Positions 27,660-36,201 of a DNA stretch of 64,000 nucleotides are shown here, one piece after another. The notes under the pieces are model-generated. The model made no database searches and was not told where the DNA came from. It saw nothing but the letters and a program-made list of their open reading frames with translations. The stretch comes from Salinisphaera dokdonensis. Its GTDB lineage: Bacteria > Pseudomonadota > Gammaproteobacteria > Nevskiales > Salinisphaeraceae. Positions within the stretch are counted from its first letter, which is position 1. Each line of letters begins with the position of its first letter. Both the position numbers and the translations under genes were made by a program. Location: assembly GCF_040361215.1 (NCBI RefSeq), contig NZ_APND01000003.1:186001-250000 (forward strand). The letters run 5' to 3'.

Positions 27660-28841
27660 TCAGCCCGCTGCGCGCTGCTCGAGCACGGCGATGGCTGGCA
27701 ACGTCTTGCCTTCCAGAAACTCCAGGAAGGCGCCGCCGCCGGTCGAGATATACGAGACATCGTCCTCGATGTGGTATTTCTCGATGGCCGCGAGGGTATC
27801 GCCGCCGCCGGCAATGGAGAACGCATCGCTGCGAGCAATCGCCCGGGCCAACACGTGGGTGCCGCCGCCGAACTGATCGATCTCGAACACGCCCACCGGG
27901 CCGTTCCAGACGATGGTACCGGCATTCACGAGGATGTCGGCAAAGGCATCGCGGGTCGCCGGGCCGACGTCGAGGATCATCTCGTCGTCTTCCACTTCGG
28001 CAACCGGACGGACTTCAGGATGCGCCTCGGGCGAGACTTCGGTGGCCGCGATCACGTCCGTCGGCAGCGGAATATAACCGCCACGCGACTTGATCTCGCG
28101 ATCGATCAGGCGGGCGGCACCGACCAGATCGGGCTCATGAAGCGAAGCACCGACATTGTGACCCGCCGCGGCCAGGAACGTATTGGCGATACCGCCGCCC
28201 ACGATCAACTGATCGGCCACGTTGGCCAGGCTTTCCAGCAATTCCAACTTGCTGGATACCTTGGAGCCGCCGACGATCACGACCAGCGGCCGTTTCGGAT
28301 CGCTGAGTGCAGCCTCCAGTGATTCGACCTCGGCCGACAACAGCGGCCCGGCACAGGCTACGGGGGCGAAGCGTGCCACGCCCTCGGTCGAAGCCTGAGC
28401 CCGGTGGGCCGTTCCGAAGGCATCCATCACGAACACATCGCACAGTGCCGCCATGCGCTTGGCGAGCGCTTCATCGTTGGCCTTTTCGCCCACGTTGAAA
28501 CGCACGTTCTCGCACATGACGATCTCGCCCTCGCCCACCTCGACACCGTCGAGCCAGTCGGAGGCAAGCGGCACATCACAGTGCAGCAGTTCGGACAGGT
28601 AGCGGGCGACCGGCGCGAGACTGTGCTCGTCATCCGGCTGCCCTTCCTTCGGGCGACCGAGGTGCGACATGACCATGACGCGTGCACCGGCATCGAGTGC
28701 CGCCTTGATCGTAGGTACCGACGCCTTCAGGCGGCCGGCAGAACTGACCTCACCGTTGGCAAAAGGCACGTTCAGATCCTGGCGGATCAGCACACGCTTG
28801 CCGGCGAGATCGACGTCTTCCATCTTGAGCATGGCGCTCAT
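27660..28841 (-). CDS. pgk: phosphoglycerate kinase
   Basis: This 393-residue glycolytic/gluconeogenic enzyme converts 1,3-bisphosphoglycerate and ADP to 3-phosphoglycerate and ATP. Motifs include VLIRQDLNVPF, MSHLGRPKEG, the nucleotide-binding VIVGGSKVSSKLELLE and the C-terminal STGGGAFLEFLEGKTLPA. An AGGAG site lies before the ATG. It follows gap by 40 bases and ends at a terminator, so tkt-gap-pgk is likely one operon. Confidence 0.97.
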   Translation of the reverse strand: MSAMLKMEDVDLAGKRVLIRQDLNVPFANGEVSSAGRLKASVPTIKAALDAGARVMVMSHLGRPKEGQPDDEHSLAPVARYLSELLHCDVPLASDWLDGVEVGEGEIVMCENVRFNVGEKANDEALAKRMAALCDVFVMDAFGTAHRAQASTEGVARFAPVACAGPLLSAEVESLEAALSDPKRPLVVIVGGSKVSSKLELLESLANVADQLIVGGGIANTFLAAAGHNVGASLHEPDLVGAARLIDREIKSRGGYIPLPTDVIAATEVSPEAHPEVRPVAEVEDDEMILDVGPATRDAFADILVNAGTIVWNGPVGVFEIDQFGGGTHVLARAIARSDAFSIAGGGDTLAAIEKYHIEDDVSYISTGGGAFLEFLEGKTLPAIAVLEQRAAG

Positions 28842-28881
28842 GTCGCGCTCCTCGGTTGCTGTATTCGACTTGGCGACTGGA

Positions 28882-29889
28882 TCAGCCGGCCTTGGCCAGC
28901 GCCAGCGCGGTGTCGAGCATGCGGTTGGAGAAGCCCCATTCGTTGTCGTACCAGGCGCAGATCTTGATCAGCTTGCCACCGGCGACCTTGGTCAGCGGCG
29001 CGTCGACGGTCGAGGAAACCGGGTCGTGGTTGAAGTCCTGCGACACCAGCGGCGCTTCGCTGTAGGCCAGCACGCCCTTGAGCTCGCCTTCGGCGGCTTT
29101 CTTGAGCACGGCGTTGACCTCTTCGATGCTGGTCTCCTTCGAGACCTGGGCGGTCAGGTCGACCATCGACACGTTGATCGTGGGCACGCGCACGGCGAAG
29201 CCGTCGAGCTTGCCGTTGAGTTCCGGCAGCACCAGGCCAACAGCCTTCGCGGCGCCGGTCTGGGTCGGGATCATGCTCTGGGTGGCGCTACGCGCACGAC
29301 GCAGATCCTTGTGATAGACGTCGGTGAGCACCTGGTCGTTGGTGTACGAGTGGATGGTGTTCATCAGCCCGTATTCGATACCGAAAGCGTCATGCAGCGG
29401 CTTGACCACCGGCGCGAGGCAGTTGGTGGTGCAGGACGCGTTCGAGATGATCTTGTCGTCGGCGTTGATGGTTTCATGATTGACGCCGTAGACGATCGTC
29501 TTCATGTCGCCGGCCGGCGCGGAGATCAGCACCTTCTTGGCGCCGCCGTCGAGATGCGCGCTGGCCTTCTCCTCGCTGGCGAACAGACCGGTGCACTCGA
29601 GCACGATATCCACGCCCAGATCACCCCAGGGCAGATCGGCCGGGTTGCGCTCGGCGAGCACCTTGATCTTGTCGCCGTTGACGACGAGGTTGTCGCCTTC
29701 GATGGAGACTTCGCCCGGGAAGCGGCCGTGCGCGGTGTCGTACTGGGTCAGGTGCGCGTTGGCCTCGGCATCGCCGAGGTCGTTGATCGCGACGATTTCG
29801 ATCTCGCTGTTGCGACCCGATTCATAGAGTGCCCGCAGCACGTTGCGCCCGATACGACCGTAACCGTTGATCCCGACTTTGACTGCCAT
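28882..29889 (-). CDS. gap: glyceraldehyde-3-phosphate dehydrogenase
   Basis: This 335-residue NAD-dependent enzyme begins MAVKVGINGYGRIGRNVLRAL, the Rossmann motif of GAPDH. The catalytic cysteine is in SNASCTTNCLAP, the partner histidine in MNTIHSYTNDQ, and the C-terminus has WYDNEWGFSNRMLD. The residue after beta-strand 2 is Asp (INDLGD), which predicts NAD rather than NADP. An AGAGAGG site precedes the start. It sits between tkt and pgk on the same strand. Confidence 0.97.
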   Translation of the reverse strand: MAVKVGINGYGRIGRNVLRALYESGRNSEIEIVAINDLGDAEANAHLTQYDTAHGRFPGEVSIEGDNLVVNGDKIKVLAERNPADLPWGDLGVDIVLECTGLFASEEKASAHLDGGAKKVLISAPAGDMKTIVYGVNHETINADDKIISNASCTTNCLAPVVKPLHDAFGIEYGLMNTIHSYTNDQVLTDVYHKDLRRARSATQSMIPTQTGAAKAVGLVLPELNGKLDGFAVRVPTINVSMVDLTAQVSKETSIEEVNAVLKKAAEGELKGVLAYSEAPLVSQDFNHDPVSSTVDAPLTKVAGGKLIKICAWYDNEWGFSNRMLDTALALAKAG

Positions 29890-29963
29890 AACTACCTCTC
29901 TGTCGAACTGGCCAATATACGAATGGCCTGAAGTACTGAAATGAATACGTGCGTGGCTGCTAA

Positions 29964-31955
29964 CTAGCCCTGCACCTGTGCGTTGAGCGCCGCGGCGACC
30001 GCATCCGCGGTCAAACCGAATTCCGCATAGACCTGATCGGCCGGCGCCGAGGCGCCGAAATCGTCGACCCCGAGAACCTGTCCGGTCGGGCCGACGAATC
30101 GATACCAGGAATCGCTGACCCCGGCCTCGACCGCAACGCGCGCGGTCACGGCAGCCGGCAGTACCGATTCGCGATACTCGGCGCTCTGGGCGTTGAAGGC
30201 CTCCACACAGGGCATGGACACGACCCGCACGCCAGCCACCTGATTCGCCGCGGCGACAGCAAGCTCGAGCTCGGAACCGGTAGCGATCACGATGGCCTTG
30301 AGCTCGCCCTCGGCTTCGCGCAGGACATAGCCGCCATTGGCGATCGCGGCGACCTGCGCCGCATCGCGCGGCTGGTGATCAACGTCCTGACGCGAAAGTG
30401 CCAATGCGGTCGGGCCGTTTACGCGCTCGATCGCGGCCTGCCAGGCCACGGCGGTTTCCACGTCATCGCCAGGGCGCCAGACATGCAGATTCGGAATCAG
30501 ACGCAGGCTGGCGATGTGCTCAACCGACTGATGGGTCGGACCGTCTTCGCCCAGGCCGATCGAGTCGTGGGTATAGACCAGAATATTGCGCGAGGCCATG
30601 AGCGCGGCCATGCGCACGGCGTTACGCGCATAGTCCGAGAACGTCAGGAAGGTCGCGCCGAACGGGGTGAAGCCGCCGTGCAGGCTCAGGCCGTTGGTGA
30701 TCGCGGTCATCGCGAACTCGCGCACACCGTAATAAACATAGTTGCCGCTGTAGTCGGCAGCACTGATCGGCACATGGCCCTTGAAGTCGGTACCGTTGGA
30801 TCCCGACAGGTCGGCTGAGCCGCCGATCAGCTCCGGCAGTTCCGCCGCATAAGCCTCGATCGCAGCCTTCGATGATTTGCGCGTGGCCGTGCGCTTGCCC
30901 TCGGCTTGCACCTTTTCAATAAAGGCGCGGCACAGCGCCGGCCAGTCGCGCGGCATGTCGCCGGCCATGCGGCGTTCGAACTCGGCCGCATCCTCCGGGT
31001 ACTTGGCGGCATATGCAGCGCGCGCGTCCTGCCAGTTCTTTTCGGCGGTCGCGCCCTTGTCGTGCTTGTCCCACGCCGCGTATATATCGTCCGGCACGGC
31101 AAAGCGTGTCTCGTCCGCCCAGCCGATCTGCTGGCGGGCGGCGGCGATTTCGTCGTCACCCAGCGCCGCACCATGAACGCCGGCGGTGCCCTGCTTGTTG
31201 GGCGAACCCCAGCCGATCACCGTCTTGCAGCAGACCAGCGTCGGCCGGCCGGTTTCCTTCTTGGCCGTGTCGATGGCGATCTTGATCTCTTCGGCATCGT
31301 GACCGTCGACGTTGCGGATCACCTGCCAGCCATAGGCCTCGAAACGGGCCGGCGTGTCGTCAGTGAACCAATCCTGGACTTCCCCGTCGATCGAGATGCC
31401 GTTGTCGTCGTAGAACACGACGAGCTTGCCCAGGCCGAGCGTGCCCGCCAGCGAGCAGGCCTCGTGGGAAATGCCTTCCATGAGGCAGCCGTCGCCGGCA
31501 AAGCACCAGGTGTGGTGATCGACGAGCGTGGCGTCGTCGTGATTGAAGCGTGCGGCGAGCGCTGCTTCGGCCAGTGCCATGCCGACGGCGTTGGCCAGAC
31601 CCTGCCCGAGCGGGCCGGTCGTGGTTTCCACGCCCGGCGTCATGAAGTTTTCCGGATGCCCCGGGGTTTTCGAATGCAGCTGTCGAAAGTTCTTGATGTC
31701 GTCGAGCGACACGTCGTAGCCGGTCAGATGCAGCGCGGCATACTGGAGCATCGACCCATGCCCGTTGGACAGGATGAACCGGTCGCGGTCCGCCCAATCC
31801 GGGTTGCCGGGATTCATCTTGAGATGGTCGTTGAAGAGCACCTCGGCGATGTCGGCCATGCCCATGGGCATCCCGGGATGGCCGGAGTTGGCCTGCTGGA
31901 CGGCGTCCATCGACAGGATGCGAATGGCGTTGGCTAGATCACGACGGGCTGGCAT
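29964..31955 (-). CDS. tkt: transketolase
   Basis: The 663-residue thiamine-diphosphate enzyme of the pentose phosphate pathway matches the usual length. I chose the ATG at 31955 (MPARRDLANAIRILSMDAVQ) because AGAGGA lies just upstream; longer in-frame starts add a poor N-terminus. Motifs: NSGHPGMPMGMADI, the ThDP motif GDGCLMEGISHEACSLAG, and LGEDGPTHQSVEHIASLR. It is the first gene of the tkt-gap-pgk unit, with 74 bases before gap. Confidence 0.97.
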   Translation of the reverse strand: MPARRDLANAIRILSMDAVQQANSGHPGMPMGMADIAEVLFNDHLKMNPGNPDWADRDRFILSNGHGSMLQYAALHLTGYDVSLDDIKNFRQLHSKTPGHPENFMTPGVETTTGPLGQGLANAVGMALAEAALAARFNHDDATLVDHHTWCFAGDGCLMEGISHEACSLAGTLGLGKLVVFYDDNGISIDGEVQDWFTDDTPARFEAYGWQVIRNVDGHDAEEIKIAIDTAKKETGRPTLVCCKTVIGWGSPNKQGTAGVHGAALGDDEIAAARQQIGWADETRFAVPDDIYAAWDKHDKGATAEKNWQDARAAYAAKYPEDAAEFERRMAGDMPRDWPALCRAFIEKVQAEGKRTATRKSSKAAIEAYAAELPELIGGSADLSGSNGTDFKGHVPISAADYSGNYVYYGVREFAMTAITNGLSLHGGFTPFGATFLTFSDYARNAVRMAALMASRNILVYTHDSIGLGEDGPTHQSVEHIASLRLIPNLHVWRPGDDVETAVAWQAAIERVNGPTALALSRQDVDHQPRDAAQVAAIANGGYVLREAEGELKAIVIATGSELELAVAAANQVAGVRVVSMPCVEAFNAQSAEYRESVLPAAVTARVAVEAGVSDSWYRFVGPTGQVLGVDDFGASAPADQVYAEFGLTADAVAAALNAQVQG

Positions 31956-32038
31956 CGACAATCCTCTGGCGCAGCTTGACAAAGGCCGGCCATTGTCTAT
32001 TAAAGCGCCTGCCCCGGCAACACGGATTGCAGAGAGCA

Positions 32039-32221
32039 CTACTCACCCGGGGCGCCCTTTTTGCCGTTGGACACCGCGGGCGCCGCGTTCGCGACGGGCC
32101 CTTTGGCTACCGATACAAACCATTTGACTTTGTTTTCATTCGACAGAAAACGATAAGCCAAAGCGATGATCCACGAGAAATAAAAATTATCGTTTTCAAG
32201 TCGTTGGGCCAAATTTCCCAT
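32039..32221 (-). CDS. possible small AT-rich ORF (60 residues)
   Basis: A 60-codon frame upstream of tkt encodes a protein with a hydrophobic stretch (FYFSWIIALAYRFL, residues 13-26) and a Lys/Asn/Gly-rich tail. Its Lys, Asn, Phe and Tyr content differs from the Arg/Ala/Pro-rich shadow frames elsewhere. The local DNA is clearly more AT-rich than its surroundings. No good ribosome binding site or known family is recognised. It may instead be a regulatory or acquired fragment: an 11-base inverted repeat lies inside it. Confidence 0.25.
   Translation of the reverse strand: MGNLAQRLENDNFYFSWIIALAYRFLSNENKVKWFVSVAKGPVANAAPAVSNGKKGAPGE
32146..32197. repeat. inverted repeat in AT-rich region upstream of tkt
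   Basis: GAAAACGATAA at 32146-32156 is repeated exactly in inverted form (TTATCGTTTTC) at 32187-32197, 30 bases apart, within an AT-rich patch. It could be a pair of regulator half-sites or the stem of an RNA structure upstream of tkt. Confidence 0.5.
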
Positions 32222-32458
32222 TCAAACCTAGTAGCAGACCGATGAACGGCAGGGATGCGGCGATGCAGCATTCGCTAACTGCCATTCGGCAAAGGATTTT
32301 CCTGTGCTAGGTTCAACAAGCGGGTATCCGGGTTACCCACGGGAGATTCAGGTGCGAGGGCTCGATCGTTCAACTAGTCGACCCGGTTTTATGCGCACCG
32401 TGCCCGGCAGTCTCACAACGGCTGAATACTATAAATACTCAATGGAGGGCTTTCGGGC
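32222..32458. other. 237-base leader region before the ferritin-like gene
   Basis: No gene is visible. A short inverted repeat (GGGTA...TACCC, near 32320-32338) lies in it. The stretch just upstream of the start is AT-rich (CTATAAATACTC near 32429-32440), followed by an AATGGAGGG ribosome binding site before the ATG at 32459. A promoter is likely here, but I cannot fix its -35 box. Confidence 0.4.
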
Positions 32459-33502
32459 ATGACCGACAAAACCAAAATCACAGAAAACACGAATGTATGG
32501 GACGCCAAAACCGGCGCGCCCGTCAGCAAGAGCCGTCGTAGCTTCCTTGCCAACGCCGGCATGTACGGCGTCGGTCTGGCCGGCAGCGCCATGCTCGGCG
32601 CCTGCAGCGACAGTGACAGCTTCGCCCAGAACGATGACGACCCCAACACCGTCGTCATCAACGGCCCGACCGATCAGGCCGTGCTGAATTTCGCGCTCAA
32701 CCTTGAGTATCTGGAAGCAGAATACTATCTGCGCGCCCTGACCGGCTCGGGCCTGCAGGACGGCGACCGCGGCATGAATCCCGGGACCGTTCTGGTCAAG
32801 GACAACCCGATGGTCAACTTCCAAACGCCGCTGATCGAGCGCTATGCAGCGGAAATCGCGGGCGACGAATTGGCCCACGTGAAGTTCCTTCGCAGCGCGC
32901 TTGGGTCGGGTGCGGTCGCCGCGCCGCAGATCAATCTGCAGTCCTCGTTCAACACGGCGGCCTCCGCTGCGGGCCTGGGCGACAGCTTCGACCCGTTCGC
33001 GAACGAGCTCAACTTCCTCATCGGCGCGTTCATTTTCGAAGACGTGGGCGTGACCGCTTACAAGGGCGGCTCGCCGTTCATCCGTAACCGCACCTTCCTC
33101 GAAGCGGCTGCTGGCCTGCTCTCTGTCGAGGCTTATCACGCTGGACTGGTTCGCACCGTTCTTGAATCGCGTGGCGACGAGATCTTTACCGGCAGCACGA
33201 CCGTGCGCGACGTCGTCGACAGGATTTCCGGCGCCCGCGACAGTGTCGACGGCGACGATGACCTTGACCAGGGTATCGGCGAGAACACGACCATCACGAT
33301 CTACGGCACGGACTACCCATCCACCAACATTGTGCCGACCGATATGAACGGCCTGACGTTCTCGCGTAACCCGCTGCAGGTACACAACATCGTGTATCTC
33401 ACGCCGATGGCGGTCAGCCCCAGTGAAGGCTCGGTACCCGAGACGGGCTTCTTCCCGATGGGCACCAACGGCACGCTGACTGCGAGCGCCGACAACAGCT
33501 AA
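32459..33502 (+). CDS. Tat-exported ferritin-like (desiccation-related type) lipoprotein
   Basis: The 347-residue protein has a twin-arginine motif S-R26-R27-S-F-L and a lipobox-like LGAC with Cys49, so it is probably exported folded and lipid-anchored. The mature part is a Ferritin_2 domain (plant desiccation protein PCC13-62 type), with helices containing LNLEYLEAEYYLRAL, GDELAHVKFLRSAL, FIFEDVGVTAYKGG and LSVEAYHAGLV. These offer Glu and His side chains for a metal site. The C-terminal 90 residues are a beta-rich extension of unknown role. It ends at a strong terminator and stands alone. Function is not established for bacterial members. Confidence 0.82.
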   Translation: MTDKTKITENTNVWDAKTGAPVSKSRRSFLANAGMYGVGLAGSAMLGACSDSDSFAQNDDDPNTVVINGPTDQAVLNFALNLEYLEAEYYLRALTGSGLQDGDRGMNPGTVLVKDNPMVNFQTPLIERYAAEIAGDELAHVKFLRSALGSGAVAAPQINLQSSFNTAASAAGLGDSFDPFANELNFLIGAFIFEDVGVTAYKGGSPFIRNRTFLEAAAGLLSVEAYHAGLVRTVLESRGDEIFTGSTTVRDVVDRISGARDSVDGDDDLDQGIGENTTITIYGTDYPSTNIVPTDMNGLTFSRNPLQVHNIVYLTPMAVSPSEGSVPETGFFPMGTNGTLTASADNS

Positions 33503-33549
33503 CCCTGCCGGGGAAGCTGCTTCGACACGCCAGCGTGTCGGTACAAGAG

Positions 33550-33573
33550 CCCCGGCCTCGGCCGGGGTTTTTT
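33550..33573 (+). terminator. rho-independent terminator after the ferritin-like gene
   Basis: The stem CCCCGGCC / GGCCGGGG with a TC centre is followed by six T residues, 48 bases after the stop codon. Confidence 0.9.
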
Positions 33574-33668
33574 ATGGCCTGCGAAAGGCGTTGGCTGTCG
33601 GCCCCTGCATGCTCACAACATCTACGGATGGCAGTCGGCGCGGGACCTTTTAGCATGTTCAGGAAAAG

Positions 33669-34745
33669 ATGCTTCAGGCCACGATCCGCATGCTCGACAA
33701 CCATCCCCTGCTCGCGCTTCTTGGCGCCGTGCTTGTACTTGCCGTCGCCTACGATGGCGCGCGTACAACGCTTTCGGCTTCGGCCTCGGGGCCGATCACG
33801 CGTCGACTGAGCGCGGTGCTCTGGGGAGCGTTGCTCTTCGTTCATCGCCGGCGTCCGCGTCACACCATGCTCGAGCGTGCCGGCACCTGGATAACCCTGT
33901 CGCTCATCGTGACTTGGGTGCTGCTGGCCTGGCTGGGCTGGGCGCTCGTGTTCTGCGCCACACCGGGGGCGGTTCAGAACTCAACCACGATGCTTTCGGC
34001 AAGCTTCTTCGACCGCGTCTATTTCGCGGGCTTCACGCTGACCACACTAGGCGTCGGCGATTTCGCACCCAAGGGAATCGTCTGGCAGCTATTGACCGTA
34101 ATTGCCGCAGGCAACGGCCTGCTGCTGTTCACCATGTCGATAACCTACGCCATCCCGATCATCTCGGCGGCCACCGAGAAACGCCAGCTGGCGCTTGCGA
34201 TCAACACCCTCGGCGAAAGCCCGCTGGCGATCTGCCGCAATACGGTCGGCGACGGCGACTTCGACGTGCTGCGCAGCCAGCTCGAGCAGATCGAGACCGC
34301 GATCGCCGATGCCGGGCAGAAGCATCTGGCCTATCCGATCCTGCATTACTTCCATAGTGCGGACACCATGACGGCCCTGCCGCTGGCACTGGCACGTCTG
34401 GACCAGACCCTGACCATTGTCGACCACGCAGCGCCTCAGCTACCGGCTGCGACACGTGCACGTATCGCCATCACCCAACGCACCATCGAGCGTTTCATGG
34501 CGACGCTGGAAAGCGCGTTCATCCGGGCGAGCGACCAACGACCGGATATACCAGATCTCGACGCCGTGACCGACCTGCCCTTTTTCGAGACCGACGCCCA
34601 AGCGCTGCAGAACCGGCTGGCCTCGCTCGAACGGCAGCCGTTGATGCATGCCTATGTGCGCGACGATGGCTGGCGCTGGGAAGCTGTCTGGGATGCGGAA
34701 AATGCCGACGAAGCCGCTACCGGCGAAGCGCCGCCGTCGCGTTGA
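33669..34745 (+). CDS. two-pore-helix potassium-channel-like membrane protein
   Basis: This 358-residue protein has a membrane helix at about residues 13-30, another at about 77-100 (WITLSLIVTWVLLAWLGWAL), a pore loop with the filter TTLGVGDF near residues 121-128, and a last helix at about 138-160. This is the Ion_trans_2 plan. The filter TLGVGD matches the K+ channel TxGxGD rule. The cytoplasmic C-terminal half (about 190 residues) is helical and has no RCK/TrkA-N Rossmann motif, so its sensor role is unknown. Its 3' end overlaps the convergent aminotransferase by 29 bases. Confidence 0.8.
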   Translation: MLQATIRMLDNHPLLALLGAVLVLAVAYDGARTTLSASASGPITRRLSAVLWGALLFVHRRRPRHTMLERAGTWITLSLIVTWVLLAWLGWALVFCATPGAVQNSTTMLSASFFDRVYFAGFTLTTLGVGDFAPKGIVWQLLTVIAAGNGLLLFTMSITYAIPIISAATEKRQLALAINTLGESPLAICRNTVGDGDFDVLRSQLEQIETAIADAGQKHLAYPILHYFHSADTMTALPLALARLDQTLTIVDHAAPQLPAATRARIAITQRTIERFMATLESAFIRASDQRPDIPDLDAVTDLPFFETDAQALQNRLASLERQPLMHAYVRDDGWRWEAVWDAENADEAATGEAPPSR

Positions 34746-35886
34746 GCGCAGCCAGGCGCGCCGCACCGGCTTCCAGCGTCGCATCGTTCTTGGCGAAGCA
34801 CAGTCGCATCAGGCGACTCTCCGGCGGTGTTTCGAAGAACGGGCTCAGGGGAACGGCGGCGACACCGACCTCGCGCACCAGCCACTGCGAGAACGTGGCG
34901 TCGTCGACATCGCGGACCGCCGAGTAATCGACCAGCTGAAAATAGCCGCCCGGCACGTCCTGCAGCACCAGTGGCGTATCTGCCAGTAGTGCGCGAAAAC
35001 GGTCGCGCTTGTCCTGGTAGAACGCCGACAGTTCCAGATGATGCTCCGGCTCGGCCTCGAGCATTTCTGCCAGCGCCCATTGCGCCGGTGCAAAGCTGGC
35101 GAAGGTCAGATACTGGTGAACCTTGCGAAGCTCGGCGGTAAGCGCGGGCGGCGCTACGCAATAGCCGATCTTCCAGCCGGTGCAGTGATAGGTCTTGCCG
35201 AAGGAGCTGATCACGAAACTGCGGGCCGCGAGTTCCGGGTGCCGCGACATGCTCTGGTGCAGCGCGCCGTCGAAGACCATGTGCTCGTAGACTTCGTCGG
35301 ACAGGATCAATACCGACGTGTCGCGCAGCAGCGCGGCCAGTCGATCGAGATCGTCAGCTGTGAGCACCGCGCCGGTGGGATTGTGCGGCGAGTTGACGAT
35401 CAGCATCCGCGTACGCGGCGTGATCGCATCAGCCAGGCGCTGCCAGTCGATCGAGAACTCCGGCTGCAGCAGAGGCATGCGCACGGCGCGCGCGTTCTGG
35501 AGCTCGATCGCCGGCACGTAGCAGTCGTAGGCCGGGTCGAGCACGATCACCTCGTCGCCGGCGCGCACGGTGGCGGCGATAGCGGCGAAAATCGCCTCGG
35601 TCGCGCCCGAGGTCACAGTAACTTCCGTACCGGGATCGGTTGACCTGCCGTAGAGCGCCTCGGTCTTGTACGCGATCTGCTCGCGCAGTGCGGCAACACC
35701 GATACCCGGCGGATACTGGTTGCGCCCGTCAGCAACTGCTCGGGCGAGCGCTTCGCGTAGACGCGCCGGCGGCTCGAAATCCGGAAAGCCCTGGCCGAGA
35801 TTGATGGCCTCGCATTCCTGGGCGAGCTGGCTCATCACGCTGAAGATGGTGGTGCCGACCTGCGGCAGCTTGCTTTCGATCTGCAT
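34717..35886 (-). CDS. PLP-dependent aminotransferase, YbdL/kynurenine-aminotransferase type
   Basis: The 389-residue class I aminotransferase starts MQIESKLPQVGTTIFSVMSQLA, typical of the methionine/glutamine aminotransferase YbdL branch. The frame runs far upstream, but only the ATG at 35886 gives a family-like N-terminus. Motifs: NLGQGFPDFEPP, VTVTSGATEAIFA, NSPHNPTGAV, SDEVYEHMVFDG and the PLP lysine in SSFGKTYHCTGWKIGY. It probably transaminates methionine or aromatic amino acids with a 2-oxoacid. It is divergent from ribB and its riboswitch. Confidence 0.9.
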   Translation of the reverse strand: MQIESKLPQVGTTIFSVMSQLAQECEAINLGQGFPDFEPPARLREALARAVADGRNQYPPGIGVAALREQIAYKTEALYGRSTDPGTEVTVTSGATEAIFAAIAATVRAGDEVIVLDPAYDCYVPAIELQNARAVRMPLLQPEFSIDWQRLADAITPRTRMLIVNSPHNPTGAVLTADDLDRLAALLRDTSVLILSDEVYEHMVFDGALHQSMSRHPELAARSFVISSFGKTYHCTGWKIGYCVAPPALTAELRKVHQYLTFASFAPAQWALAEMLEAEPEHHLELSAFYQDKRDRFRALLADTPLVLQDVPGGYFQLVDYSAVRDVDDATFSQWLVREVGVAAVPLSPFFETPPESRLMRLCFAKNDATLEAGAARLAALNATAALRR

Positions 35887-35964
35887 GGACGATCCGGCGC
35901 GGGAAACAACCCCGAATGCTAGCACTGCGGCGAACAGCGTCTGTCCGGCACGCATACGATCGGC

Positions 35965-35970
35965 TATACT
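35965..35970 (+). promoter_or_regulatory. likely -10 box for riboswitch-ribB transcript
   Basis: TATACT lies about 10 bases before the first stem of the FMN riboswitch, at the spacing expected for a transcription start just upstream of the aptamer. No good -35 box is seen. Confidence 0.5.
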
Positions 35971-35978
35971 CGCCGCCG

Positions 35979-36119
35979 TCTTCAGGGCGGGGTGCAATTC
36001 CCCACCGGCGGTATGTCGTTTACGACGAGCCCGCGAGCGCTTCGATCTCCCCGATCGAAGGTCAGCAGATCTGGTGCGATGCCAGAGCCGACGGTCACAG
36101 TCCGGATGGAAGAAGACGC
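35979..36119 (+). ncRNA. FMN riboswitch (RFN element)
   Basis: The conserved RFN blocks appear in order: TTCAGGGCGGGGTGCAATTC, CCCACCGGCGGT, AGCCCGCGAGCGC, GGTCAGCAGATCTGGTG, and CCAGAGCCGACGGTCACAG, with the closing GATGGAAGAAGA strand. It lies upstream of ribB, the commonest target in Proteobacteria. About 80 bases separate it from the ribB start; that stretch has GC-rich pairing but no T-tract terminator, so control of translation initiation is likely. FMN binding should shut off RibB synthesis. Confidence 0.96.
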
Positions 36120-36201
36120 ATGGCGGCAAGCCGGTCTGGTTCCGGCGCACGCCTGAAGCGCCTGTCGCCCTGAAACGTTGACTCATTGCAGAGGACGTTT
36201 C

